The position numbers and the translations under genes were made by a program. 64,000 nucleotides of DNA from the NCBI GenBank assembly GCA_021325095.1, contig JAJPHV010000056.1, positions 40,041 to 104,040 of the forward strand. The letters are read 5' to 3'. This DNA is from Chloroflexota bacterium. Its GTDB lineage: Bacteria > Chloroflexota > Anaerolineae > Aggregatilineales > UBA2796. Of the stretch, positions 53,909 to 61,713 are shown one piece after another (positions within the stretch are counted from its first letter, which is position 1; each line of letters begins with the position of its first letter). Below the pieces are notes generated by a model. The model had not been told where the DNA came from and ran no database searches. It saw only the letters and a list, made by a program, of their open reading frames with translations.

Positions 53909-54012
53909 ACTGGCGAATCTTTTTACCGTGATGGAGACGTGCCGAAATAGCGGCGGGGAAGAGAGCCGAAAAGTCTACAAAAAACACGCGCTACTTGACT
54001 CAATATGTCCAC

Positions 54013-54034
54013 TATTAGATAATATTATCTAATA
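54013..54034. promoter_or_regulatory. 22-bp perfect AT-rich palindrome (operator candidate)
   Basis: The half-site is TATTAGATAAT. The palindrome lies upstream of the leader and gene at 54159 and is likely bound by a dimeric regulator, perhaps the small RHH or Phd-like protein of the element. Confidence 0.5.
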
Positions 54035-54074
54035 TTAAGCATGGGGTCTGTAAAGGAGACACCACGACAAAAAA

Positions 54075-54102
54075 TATGACCTACTCGTGAAAGTAGGTCA
54101 TA
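54075..54102 (+). promoter_or_regulatory. Leader hairpin upstream of the gene at 54159
   Basis: TATGACCTAC pairs perfectly with GTAGGTCATA (8-base loop). A second stem CAGATGG/CCATCTG (54119-54147) follows before the AAAAGGA ribosome-binding site. Two stems in a 100-base leader suggest transcript control. Confidence 0.45.
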
Positions 54103-54158
54103 CCGTTAAAAAGTAGCTCAGATGGGATGGTTGCTGCCGACCATCTGAAAAGGACTGC

Positions 54159-54524
54159 ATGAATGATTATACAACATTGCCATTGGAGGAACTGTTTGAG
54201 CAGGCGGTAGAGGATTTACCCTTTGCCGACAAACAGGCGACCAGTATTACACAAGGATCACTCACCGAGCCATATCGGGGTGAGATTGAGTATAGCGAGG
54301 AGTGGACGTTTACCGCTGGACAGTTATTGGATGAAAGACTGGTCGGGGGCGGATGGATTGAACTCAGGAAAGATGAAAACGCCGACATCCTCATCAACGG
54401 CTTTTTCGGTATTGCCCGAAATGGTGACTGGCAAGAAGGCAGCATCCTGAAAGAGTATGAAGCCTTACAAGGCTGGTATAATCCTGTTACCCGAACATGG
54501 GAACTACAGATTGATACGTACTAA
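54159..54524 (+). CDS. Unknown acidic element protein
   Basis: The 121-residue protein starts at the ATG at 54159 behind AAAAGGA. It is acidic, beta-rich (GEIEYSEEWTFTAGQLLDERL, GWIELRKDENADILINGFFG) and has no known motif. A strong hairpin ends it. Could be a decoy or inhibitor type protein, but nothing shows this. Confidence 0.65.
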   Translation: MNDYTTLPLEELFEQAVEDLPFADKQATSITQGSLTEPYRGEIEYSEEWTFTAGQLLDERLVGGGWIELRKDENADILINGFFGIARNGDWQEGSILKEYEALQGWYNPVTRTWELQIDTY

Positions 54525-54531
54525 ACCCATT

Positions 54532-54567
54532 TTCGAGCCGACTGTGTGAGCGCATGGTCGGCTCGAA
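54532..54567 (+). terminator. Terminator-like hairpin
   Basis: TTCGAGCCGAC pairs perfectly with GTCGGCTCGAA (14-base loop) between the gene at 54159 and the Phd-like gene; the T-tract is weak. Confidence 0.6.
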
Positions 54568-54577
54568 GTGAAACCTT

Positions 54578-54784
54578 ATGCCGAAGTCTGCGCCACAAGT
54601 CACAACCGTCCCATCAACACAACTGCATCAAACGCTGGGTTCACTCCTCAAAAAAGTCGGTTCAGAGCGGCAGCACATCATTGTGGAGCGAGGGGGCTAT
54701 CCCATCATTGCCATGATTCCCATTAGCGATTACCACAGACTGCTTGCCCAGAGCCAGAAAGAAGACGACTCCCCAACAGAGTAG
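54578..54784 (+). CDS. Phd/YefM-type antitoxin-like protein (orphan)
   Basis: The 68-residue protein has the Phd/YefM N-terminal fold: TQLHQTLGSLLKKVG, IIVERGGYPIIAMIPISDYHRLL. These proteins neutralise a toxin and bind their promoter. No toxin gene is adjacent on either side, so it may be an orphan antitoxin or a general regulator, or pair with an unusual partner. Confidence 0.75.
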   Translation: MPKSAPQVTTVPSTQLHQTLGSLLKKVGSERQHIIVERGGYPIIAMIPISDYHRLLAQSQKEDDSPTE

Positions 54785-54814
54785 CAATCCGTTCCCATCC
54801 CCTCAGAAAACCGC

Positions 54815-54970
54815 ACACCCCATCTTGAGGAATGGGGTGTACAGCGATGCTGGTTTTTGCAACTTAATAGCTGCTCAACTTTCAAACATAGCACATCTGT
54901 TTGCGATGACAAGCACCCTTTTGGTAGGTACTTCGAGAAATAACACGACCCATCTTGAGATGGGTCGTGT
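54815..54970. repeat. Two hairpins sharing CCCATCTTGAG
   Basis: ACACCCCAT / ATGGGGTGT (54815-54840) and ACACGACCCATCT / AGATGGGTCGTGT with a TG loop (54943-54970) share the central CCCATCTTGAG. The second is a perfect 13-bp stem. Both lie in the 424-base gap between the Phd-like gene and the T4CP-like gene; otherwise no ORF is seen in that gap. Confidence 0.5.
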
Positions 54971-55208
54971 AGAGCATGAGTTTTAGCCTTAATATTAACT
55001 GCTCATAACGCAGCATACACTACTTCCACCAATGATAGTATTTCAGTGACCGCAGGGAGTAGTTAACGGTGACTTACTCCCATCGACCAACGTTTCTAAA
55101 ACGCCTTTCTTAGCCTCTCAGAGCCTTTCTTTAGTCTCACGGCGCATATTTCCGAATACACTACGAGAAAAGAGAAGCATCCCGTTTTGGGGAGTAGAGA
55201 GGTTTGTC

Positions 55209-57887
55209 ATGAGCAGACCCAACACGGATTTTTCCGATGAGGTAACACGACGCGCAGGTGGGTGTTTGGGCTGGTTGCTTTCGTTGTTTGGTGTCGCCGC
55301 GCTCAGGCTATTTGAAGCCCAGGATTATGGCGACCCAGAACGGCGCAAGGCACGCCAATTAGGTCAAAGAGGTTTGATTGTCATCGTTCTGGGTATTATC
55401 GTTCTGATCTACGGGTTTTCACAAAAACGGGCTTATTCCACCGCTGGTAATCTGGAAGCTGACGCAGGGTTTTTTCTCATTATTGGCGGGGTAATAGCCA
55501 CTGTCTGGGGTATTCGCAAACTCAACACCCCCGTTGCGCCGGGTGTGCATGAAGTGGTGAGCATCCTGCCAATCTGGACGGTCTTCACCATCAGTATGCC
55601 GCGCTCCACCGAATGGAATCCTGAAAAAGCATGGGGCTTTATGGCGCAACTGGTGAAATCGTATCCCTACATCGTGGTACGGGTATGTGCCGACAGCCGG
55701 AATATCTACTGGCAGGTGGTGAACCTTGTCTACAAGGGTGCTGAAAACACCATCCCCAATCTGATTCGATCCCATTATCCGGCGGCGGAAGTCAAAGTCG
55801 GAGAAGTACGATCAGGCAAGGTGTCCGAGCCGTTTTTCCGGTATCTGGCGTACTACCAACAGGATAACGAGTTTGTCGCGCCCATCAAGCTTGTTACCGA
55901 CATCAAGGCTACGGAGCGCACTCAAGTTGACCCTCTGGCAGACTTCACTCAAGCGGTAAACCAACTCAAAGACGGACAGAAAATCCGGTTGACGATTGGC
56001 TTTTTGGGCAGCGCCGACGTGCATAAAGCGGATGGCTACAACCAGATCACCCAATCCCTTATTCATCCCCTGCAATATCTCTCTGTAGAGGGGATTGAAG
56101 AGGTTATGTTTGCTAAGCGCTTTGGCATTGACCGCGTTGACAAGTATCGTTACGAAGATCAGCGGGTGATGGAAGACAAACTCGCACAGCCTTGGTATTA
56201 CGCGGTGTGTATGATCCAGATTGACGCTAAAGAGCCATTGGACGCAGCACATCTGGTTGTCCAAACACGCACGGCGACCCTGAACTTCAGCAACGTGCCA
56301 TTTAACGTACTGGACATCGTGCCGCGCACACTGGAAGAGAACGGGCTATTCATTGATACCCCAGAGCAGGAACAAGCCACCAACGCGCTCACCATTTACG
56401 CCAATAGGCTCAGGAAACAAGAAGGGAATGTCCCACCGCTGCTAGTGCTTGAGCCGCGAGAACTAGCGAACCTCTGGCATCTGCCTCATGTGGGTTTCAA
56501 AGCCACCCGGATTGTTTGGGGGAGTGGAGCGCAGGAAGTCTCGGAGTGCATTGTTCGCAACACCGAGGGTGTCGTGCTTGGTAAGGGAGCGTATCAAGGC
56601 GGAGAGGTCGAAGTCCGCCTGTCCAGCAAAGATCGAAATACCCACGTCGGCATCATCGGCACGACAGGCATGGGCAAAAGTACGCTTTTGCACCAGATGA
56701 TTCATGAAGATATAGCGCGGGGAATTGGTGTCGCCCTGCTTGACCCGCATGGCACGCTGGTACGTGACATTCTCCGCACCAGTATTCCTCAAAATCGTGA
56801 AGGAGATGTGGTGGTATTGGACTTAGCCGACCAGCAGTATCCTGTACCACTGAACCCATTGCATGGAGCAGCCACAGCACAGACCGCTGGTTTCGTGACT
56901 GACATCATTGAAACACTCTTTGAAGGCACTGAGAACCGGGTGAAGGTCTCCAAGTACCTGAATGCCGCGCTGATTACTTTGCAGGTTGACCCCCAAACCA
57001 CCATGCGGGATATTGGGCGACTGTTCACTGACTCGCTTTATCGCCAAGCACTCATTGCAAAACTGGATGAGTTTGAACATGCCCAGGCCCTTGATGTCTG
57101 GCGCAGTCTTGAACGCAATATGTCAGAAAAAGGTAGAAACCGCGAAGAAGAACAGGTCTATGATTTCATGCTCAATCGGATTAGCCCGTTCTATCAAAAA
57201 CCGTCCTTGCTTCCGATTCTCTGCCATCCTCAATCAGTTAATTTTAGGGACCTGATGGATAGGAAGAAAATCATCCTCATTTCTCTGGATATGAGCCGGG
57301 ACCAGATTTCTCTACAAGAGCGTGGTTTAGTGGGCGCGATCATCATTGCCGCATTCCATACAGCCGTCTTCTCAGGGAACAGTCAACCCACCGAGTTCGC
57401 CTTGTATATTGACGAACTTGAGCAGTTCAAGACCACTACCATTGACAGTATGCTCAGGGAAGCCCGGAAGTTTGGCTTGCGCCTGACCGTTGCCCATCAA
57501 GACTTGAGCCAAGTGCGCGGGTCTACGCTGGACGCGGTAAAAAACGTCGGGACGAAAATTTGCTTCCAATCGACTAGAGACGACGCTACCCACTTTGCGC
57601 CCTACATGACCCCCCAGTTCGCTGTTGAGGACTTGGTGAGCCTCGATAAATACACGGCAGTCGTGAGAATGCAGTGCGACGGCAACACCCAACCTGCGTT
57701 TACCCTCCGCACGCTGCCACCCCGCACAGCATCGGGAGACGCGCAAGCAACCGAAAAACGGCTCAGAGAGCAGTCTCGTACCAATCTGAAACTGATGAGT
57801 TTAGAGGAGGTCAAACGTTGGCACACCAATCGGTACAATGTCAAAACCTCACCTACTAGTTCACCGGAAGATGAATACTATGGATAA
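55209..57887 (+). CDS. Membrane-anchored FtsK/T4CP-like DNA-transfer ATPase
   Basis: The 892-residue protein has two N-terminal hydrophobic segments (about 52-70 and 84-104), a large mixed N-domain and a RecA-type ATPase core: Walker A GTTGMGKSTLLHQM near 483, Walker B ALYIDELEQF near 730 and an arginine-finger-like FQSTRDDATHFAPYM. It looks like type IV coupling or TraG/DUF87-type proteins that pump DNA at conjugation. Ends in the next gene's start (TAATG). VirB4 and relaxase genes are not seen in the window. Confidence 0.88.
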   Translation: MSRPNTDFSDEVTRRAGGCLGWLLSLFGVAALRLFEAQDYGDPERRKARQLGQRGLIVIVLGIIVLIYGFSQKRAYSTAGNLEADAGFFLIIGGVIATVWGIRKLNTPVAPGVHEVVSILPIWTVFTISMPRSTEWNPEKAWGFMAQLVKSYPYIVVRVCADSRNIYWQVVNLVYKGAENTIPNLIRSHYPAAEVKVGEVRSGKVSEPFFRYLAYYQQDNEFVAPIKLVTDIKATERTQVDPLADFTQAVNQLKDGQKIRLTIGFLGSADVHKADGYNQITQSLIHPLQYLSVEGIEEVMFAKRFGIDRVDKYRYEDQRVMEDKLAQPWYYAVCMIQIDAKEPLDAAHLVVQTRTATLNFSNVPFNVLDIVPRTLEENGLFIDTPEQEQATNALTIYANRLRKQEGNVPPLLVLEPRELANLWHLPHVGFKATRIVWGSGAQEVSECIVRNTEGVVLGKGAYQGGEVEVRLSSKDRNTHVGIIGTTGMGKSTLLHQMIHEDIARGIGVALLDPHGTLVRDILRTSIPQNREGDVVVLDLADQQYPVPLNPLHGAATAQTAGFVTDIIETLFEGTENRVKVSKYLNAALITLQVDPQTTMRDIGRLFTDSLYRQALIAKLDEFEHAQALDVWRSLERNMSEKGRNREEEQVYDFMLNRISPFYQKPSLLPILCHPQSVNFRDLMDRKKIILISLDMSRDQISLQERGLVGAIIIAAFHTAVFSGNSQPTEFALYIDELEQFKTTTIDSMLREARKFGLRLTVAHQDLSQVRGSTLDAVKNVGTKICFQSTRDDATHFAPYMTPQFAVEDLVSLDKYTAVVRMQCDGNTQPAFTLRTLPPRTASGDAQATEKRLREQSRTNLKLMSLEEVKRWHTNRYNVKTSPTSSPEDEYYG

Positions 57888-58783
57888 TGCGGTATATGTT
57901 AGAAAAGAAGCCTAAGGAGCGCCAGCGCCGCCACCGATACCAACGTCGAGAAAACCCTAAACCGATGGTCTTGACCCAGCGGGACATGGAGATTGTGGAA
58001 GCGGTCTACCTCTACCGCGTATTGTCCCAAAAGCAAATAGAAAAGCTCTTTTTTGGACATCGGGCAGCCGCTCAGAGACGGCTGGAAGCGCTTTTCGATC
58101 ATGCGTATCTGGACAGAATACCGCTGCCTGTCAATGGGGCGCTGCTCAACAGCCCCACCCTCTATCTCTTGAACCAGCGTGGCGCGGCTTTATTGACTTC
58201 TCAAATGGGCTATTCCGATGTGCGCTGGAAGCGCGATTACCAGAAGGTGAGTGCCGATTTTCTGCTCCATGCGCTTGCTATCAACGACTTTCGGATCAAT
58301 GTGGTGCTGGCGTGCCAGAACTTGAACTACCCCCTTGTGACATGGTTGGGAGAGAGTGGGCTGAAAGGAGACTATGACCGGGTCGTTGTGTCGGGGCTAA
58401 AGAAACCTGTCTCGGTTATTCCTGACAGCCATTTCGTGATCGACACACCCCGACAAGGGGATAAGACCAAAGCGTATTTTTTCCTTGAGCTAGACCGAGG
58501 TACGGAAACGCTTCAGCGTATCCAAACCAAAGTTCGCGCCTATACCGCGTATGTAGATGGTGGAGGATATGAAAAGCGCTACGGCACAAAAGGGTTACGG
58601 GTTCTGTTTGTGGCGCTGAGTAGCCGCCGCATGTTGAATATGAAAAAAGCAGCGGAAGCAGTCGGGGGGCGCAACCGTTTTTGGTTTGCCTCACTGGACG
58701 AGTTGACACCGGAGAACGTCCTGAGCCAACCGATCTGGTCTGTCGCCGGGAAAGATGAACCACTTCAATTGATTGAAGTGTGA
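57887..58783 (+). CDS. Replication-relaxation family protein
   Basis: The 298-residue protein has a basic N-terminus and a winged-helix-like part (VLTQRDMEIVEAVYLYRVLSQKQIEKLFFG), followed by the replication-relaxation body (LLHALAINDFRINVVLACQN, then FFLELDRGTETLQRIQTKVRAYTAYV). This family occurs on plasmids of Gram-positive-type and Chloroflexi elements; a relaxase-accessory or initiator role has been proposed, not proven. Its start overlaps the T4CP-like stop by one base, so they form one operon. Confidence 0.85.
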   Translation: MRYMLEKKPKERQRRHRYQRRENPKPMVLTQRDMEIVEAVYLYRVLSQKQIEKLFFGHRAAAQRRLEALFDHAYLDRIPLPVNGALLNSPTLYLLNQRGAALLTSQMGYSDVRWKRDYQKVSADFLLHALAINDFRINVVLACQNLNYPLVTWLGESGLKGDYDRVVVSGLKKPVSVIPDSHFVIDTPRQGDKTKAYFFLELDRGTETLQRIQTKVRAYTAYVDGGGYEKRYGTKGLRVLFVALSSRRMLNMKKAAEAVGGRNRFWFASLDELTPENVLSQPIWSVAGKDEPLQLIEV

Positions 58784-59202
58784 CTCTCCTGCCCAAACTG
58801 ACGGAGCAGTTCTTCACTCCGTTTGCGCTGTTCTGCTGCCTGCAAGCGGGCCTTAACCTGGTCGAGCAAACTAGGTCTATCCATAATCGCTTTGACATAC
58901 GCTTTAATGCGGTTAGTACGCTCATCATAGGGGAGATTTTTGATCTCCTCTATCGTGCGCTTCATTTCTTCACGTCGCACTGCTTGTTCTTGCTTTCGAG
59001 CTAGGAACTCTGGATCACTACTTTCAGTCATGATCCCATCACCCACGTTGACGGCTTTGCGTAACACCTCAAGTAGCTCCTCTGCGTGTTTCTCAAACTG
59101 CACCGCTATAATGATGGCGGGATCAGGTTCAGAAGGTGAAGAAACAGGAGTATCGGGGTCATGATTGTCAGGCGACTGGAAATCTGATTCGGGTTCAGCC
59201 AT
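58765..59202 (-). CDS. Unknown acidic coiled-coil-like protein
   Basis: The ATG at 59202 gives 145 residues. The protein starts with a disordered Pro/Asp/Ser stretch (DNHDPDTPVSSPSEPDPA) and continues as a charged helix (about 50-130, REEMKRTIEEIKNLPYDERTNRI). It converges on the replication-relaxation gene and the two 3' ends overlap by 19 bases. Possibly an accessory transfer protein. Confidence 0.65.
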   Translation of the reverse strand: MAEPESDFQSPDNHDPDTPVSSPSEPDPAIIIAVQFEKHAEELLEVLRKAVNVGDGIMTESSDPEFLARKQEQAVRREEMKRTIEEIKNLPYDERTNRIKAYVKAIMDRPSLLDQVKARLQAAEQRKRSEELLRQFGQESHTSIN

Positions 59203-59325
59203 GCGTGTCTTATCCTCTGGTCTTTGACCATTACTCAAAATCACCAGAATTTTACCAACGATGACCAAGAAGGTCATCATATTCGCCCTAGTTTTTACTT
59301 AAGAATCGTTTTGTAAGCGTGAAAA

Positions 59326-59531
59326 GGGGTTGCGCGATGGCAACCCCCTAGTTCCCTTAACTCGCAACGTGCCTCACTAGCTCATGAAACATCAGGGGAG
59401 TGTCTCTGACGAGCTAGCTTCAGAGACGGCAGCCGCCATGTGCGAAGGCAACTGCTAAGGAAAATACCTATGGGTATAACATCCCTTTGGCAGCGGTACT
59501 ACCCGAAAAAGGGCGGAAAGTCCGGTTTTTT
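59326..59531 (+). ncRNA. Candidate structured RNA in the gap before the DUF2958 operon
   Basis: Stems seen in order: GGGGTTGC-gcgatg-GCAACCCC (59326-59347); GTCTCTGA / TCAGAGAC (59402-59427), whose loop holds GAGCTAG, complementary to the upstream CTAGCTC (59377-59383), so a pseudoknot is possible; CTGC-AAGG / CCTT-GCAG around ATACC-tatg-GGTAT (59452-59493); then CGGA/TCCG and T6 at 59526-59531. No CDS exists in 59203-59583. Could be an RNA gene or the leader of the operon. Confidence 0.45.
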
Positions 59532-59583
59532 CTAGTTGTCTGCTGCTCTGTCTCCTGCTACAGTAACACTGCTTGTCACTGAT

Positions 59584-59790
59584 ATGCTCACACACGCCAT
59601 TTTTCACCCCATTCCCTCTTTACCCTCATTACACCTTCAAGCGAAAACATGGGTTGCGATTAACGGCTCTTTGGTTCGTCAGCCGATGCGACAAACGGTT
59701 GAGCTTGTCGAAACCGATGTCAGCCAACACTTTCTCATCACGTTTGATGAACAATCTCCCGATGAAGTGGACGTGATTTACCTCAGCTAA
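59584..59790 (+). CDS. Small unknown protein at the head of the DUF2958 operon
   Basis: The ATG at 59584 gives 68 residues with a beta-rich C-terminal half (ETDVSQHFLITFDEQSPDEVDVIYLS). An earlier in-frame TTG at 59536 would add 16 residues but overlaps the end of the structured region. It precedes the DUF2958 gene by 10 bases. Confidence 0.55.
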   Translation: MLTHAIFHPIPSLPSLHLQAKTWVAINGSLVRQPMRQTVELVETDVSQHFLITFDEQSPDEVDVIYLS

Positions 59791-59800
59791 GAAAGGGGCT

Positions 59801-60658
59801 ATGTCGTGGATCGAAAAGCAACAACGCACGAGCTTTGATGAATTACCTATTCATGGACTGTATTTTCTAGATGGAGACGTGCTGGCGCGGCTTTTCGCTC
59901 TAGCCCACCCTGAAGCCAAAATACCTCTCTTTAACCCCGATTGGCTCAAAGAACAGAAATCTCCTCAAGTTCAGTTCCCATCTGGTCTGAGTTTTGATAT
60001 TTGGGAAAGCAGCCCTGAACAGGGTGGCATTGTCCATATCTATGGTGAGATGGACTTGCCCTACTTTGATACCCGTGATAGCGCTTGGAAAACAGCGAAC
60101 GAGATTGCCGAGCTTGTGGGATACCTTGCCCGCAAGCGGGGAGAGAACCAGCTTGAAGTGATTGGGCATGACGAAGGCGAACGCTATCTCATTACCTATG
60201 ACAACCAGGAACGCCGCATGGCGGACATTGTGCCTATGAAGCGTGAGAACGGCGAACAATATGCTGAGAAGCGCGAACCCCTCCTTGACCAAGCCAGCCG
60301 GGAGCGACTACCGAAACTCTATTCCAACGAAGCGATTGGACTGGATGCGCTGGCGCAGGTCAAATTCTTTACTCCAAGCAGCAATTGGACATGGTACGCC
60401 AGTGAAGCCAGTGCTGCCATGAAGGATGGCACGTATAAAGCGCTCACCGAAGTAGACCCGAACGACTCTAATATCGAAGATGTGATCTTTTTCGGGTTGG
60501 TTGATGGCTATGAACTTGAACTCGGTTATTTCTCATTGTCCGAGCTAGAAGGTATTGGTGGTGGACTGATGCTGCCCGTTGAGCGAGATCGGCACTTTAC
60601 CCCCACAACACTCAAAGCATTGCAGGATCATCACCGCAAGCAGCGGGGTGGATTTTAA
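59801..60658 (+). CDS. DUF2958-domain protein
   Basis: The 285-residue protein has a unique first half (FDELPIHGLYFLDGDVLARLF) and a DUF2958 domain at about 165-275: RLPKLYSNEAIGLDALAQVKFFTPSSNWTWYASE, FFGLVDGYELELGYFSLSELE and ERDRHFTPTTLKAL. DUF2958 is frequent on plasmids and mobile elements; its role is unknown. Second gene of a compact four-gene run. Confidence 0.85.
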   Translation: MSWIEKQQRTSFDELPIHGLYFLDGDVLARLFALAHPEAKIPLFNPDWLKEQKSPQVQFPSGLSFDIWESSPEQGGIVHIYGEMDLPYFDTRDSAWKTANEIAELVGYLARKRGENQLEVIGHDEGERYLITYDNQERRMADIVPMKRENGEQYAEKREPLLDQASRERLPKLYSNEAIGLDALAQVKFFTPSSNWTWYASEASAAMKDGTYKALTEVDPNDSNIEDVIFFGLVDGYELELGYFSLSELEGIGGGLMLPVERDRHFTPTTLKALQDHHRKQRGGF

Positions 60659-60664
60659 CGGTAT

Positions 60665-61198
60665 ATGCTAGGTGACGAAACTTCAAAGCCACGTCTATCG
60701 TTAGAAGATGTCGCCCAATTTGCTAAGACTGTAACCCTTGAGGACGGCTACCATCGCCCAACGGTTATTGTCGAGGGAGCGCTTCAAGTCGTTGCCACCC
60801 AGATCGAAAATGTCGCGCCTACACATGAGGGACGGGCGCAGCAGATGTTTATGCTTGGCGCGGTTCTGGCAGAGCGTAGCGAACTGGGCGTACTACAGCA
60901 AGTGTTCTTTATCACTGAGGCTTGGATGAGTATTGCTACCAAAGAAAATCCGCCCCGTATCTTGCCTTCTCAAGACCCTCAACGGAAAGAAATCCTTGCC
61001 GTTTCACGTATGACGTTCCTGCCACCTCAGACCGAAATGGTGATTTATGAAATGAAGCGGGATAGTGAAGGCAAGCTCGTCAGTCTTGAAGACATAGACA
61101 GACAACTAGCCTCAGAAAACGAGATGCAAGCAGAAAGCCCACTTCTGGAAGCCTTTGCCATTGGGTTTTTAGGGAATGCCTTGAAGCCCAATGATTGA
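60665..61198 (+). CDS. Unknown element protein
   Basis: The 177-residue soluble protein starts at 60665, 6 bases after the DUF2958 stop. It has a conserved-looking LEDGYHRPTVIVEG and FFITEAWMSIATKENP, then a beta-rich middle ending in charged residues. Not recognised. Probably co-transcribed with its neighbours. Confidence 0.75.
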   Translation: MLGDETSKPRLSLEDVAQFAKTVTLEDGYHRPTVIVEGALQVVATQIENVAPTHEGRAQQMFMLGAVLAERSELGVLQQVFFITEAWMSIATKENPPRILPSQDPQRKEILAVSRMTFLPPQTEMVIYEMKRDSEGKLVSLEDIDRQLASENEMQAESPLLEAFAIGFLGNALKPND

Positions 61199-61201
61199 CG
61201 T

Positions 61202-61705
61202 ATGACCGAACGCCGCCCTCACCAGCCCTGCTTTACTTTTACCGAGCGCGAAAAGCTCTATGACCGAGTATCCCATGATCGTTTTATGGCACTGGTGATG
61301 CAGCCGGACGTGGATATTCACGAGATACAGGAATCATCGAACAGCTTTGGTGAATATTTGTTTGTGACCATGAGTTGTCGCACGGAGCAGCCGAAGAAGC
61401 TCTATACTTTTTGGGGACTAGGGTATCACGAACATCGGGAACGTTGGATTGCCGATAGCTGGCAGTGGTATGAAAGCCAGCGCAAACAGGAAGCACTTCC
61501 AGTGCTTGTTAAAGAAGCAGCCTACCGACAGATCACAGAGCGTGAAGCCTTTGTGAGAGCAAATGCTACCCCATCCAACCCATCACCCCGCGCCCGTCTC
61601 TATGAACTGCTGGCTGACCTGACCGATGAGGATGGAGCGCTCAGCGAGATGGATGATCTGGGCTGGACACTCTTCGGCTTGGATGAAACCGATGATGAAG
61701 CATAG
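61202..61705 (+). CDS. Unknown element protein
   Basis: The 167-residue acidic, aromatic-rich protein follows 3 bases after the previous gene. The first part resembles a small alpha/beta domain (LYDRVSHDRFMALVMQPDVDIHEI) and the C-terminus is acidic. No known motif. It ends just before the reverse-strand secreted-protein gene. Confidence 0.7.
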   Translation: MTERRPHQPCFTFTEREKLYDRVSHDRFMALVMQPDVDIHEIQESSNSFGEYLFVTMSCRTEQPKKLYTFWGLGYHEHRERWIADSWQWYESQRKQEALPVLVKEAAYRQITEREAFVRANATPSNPSPRARLYELLADLTDEDGALSEMDDLGWTLFGLDETDDEA

Positions 61706-61713
61706 TCTCTCAG

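Noticed and set aside
53564..53931. ORFs of 86 and 112 codons in the long gene-free region
   Set aside because: They have no ribosome-binding site and a composition driven by inverted repeats (Pro/Arg/Ser-rich); they overlap each other in different frames.
59402..59531. Group I intron core (TTCAGAGACGG and AAAGTCCGG resembling P7/R and S)
   Set aside because: TCAGAGAC is fully explained by an 8-bp hairpin with GTCTCTGA upstream. No P3/P8 pattern, exon context or homing nuclease was found.
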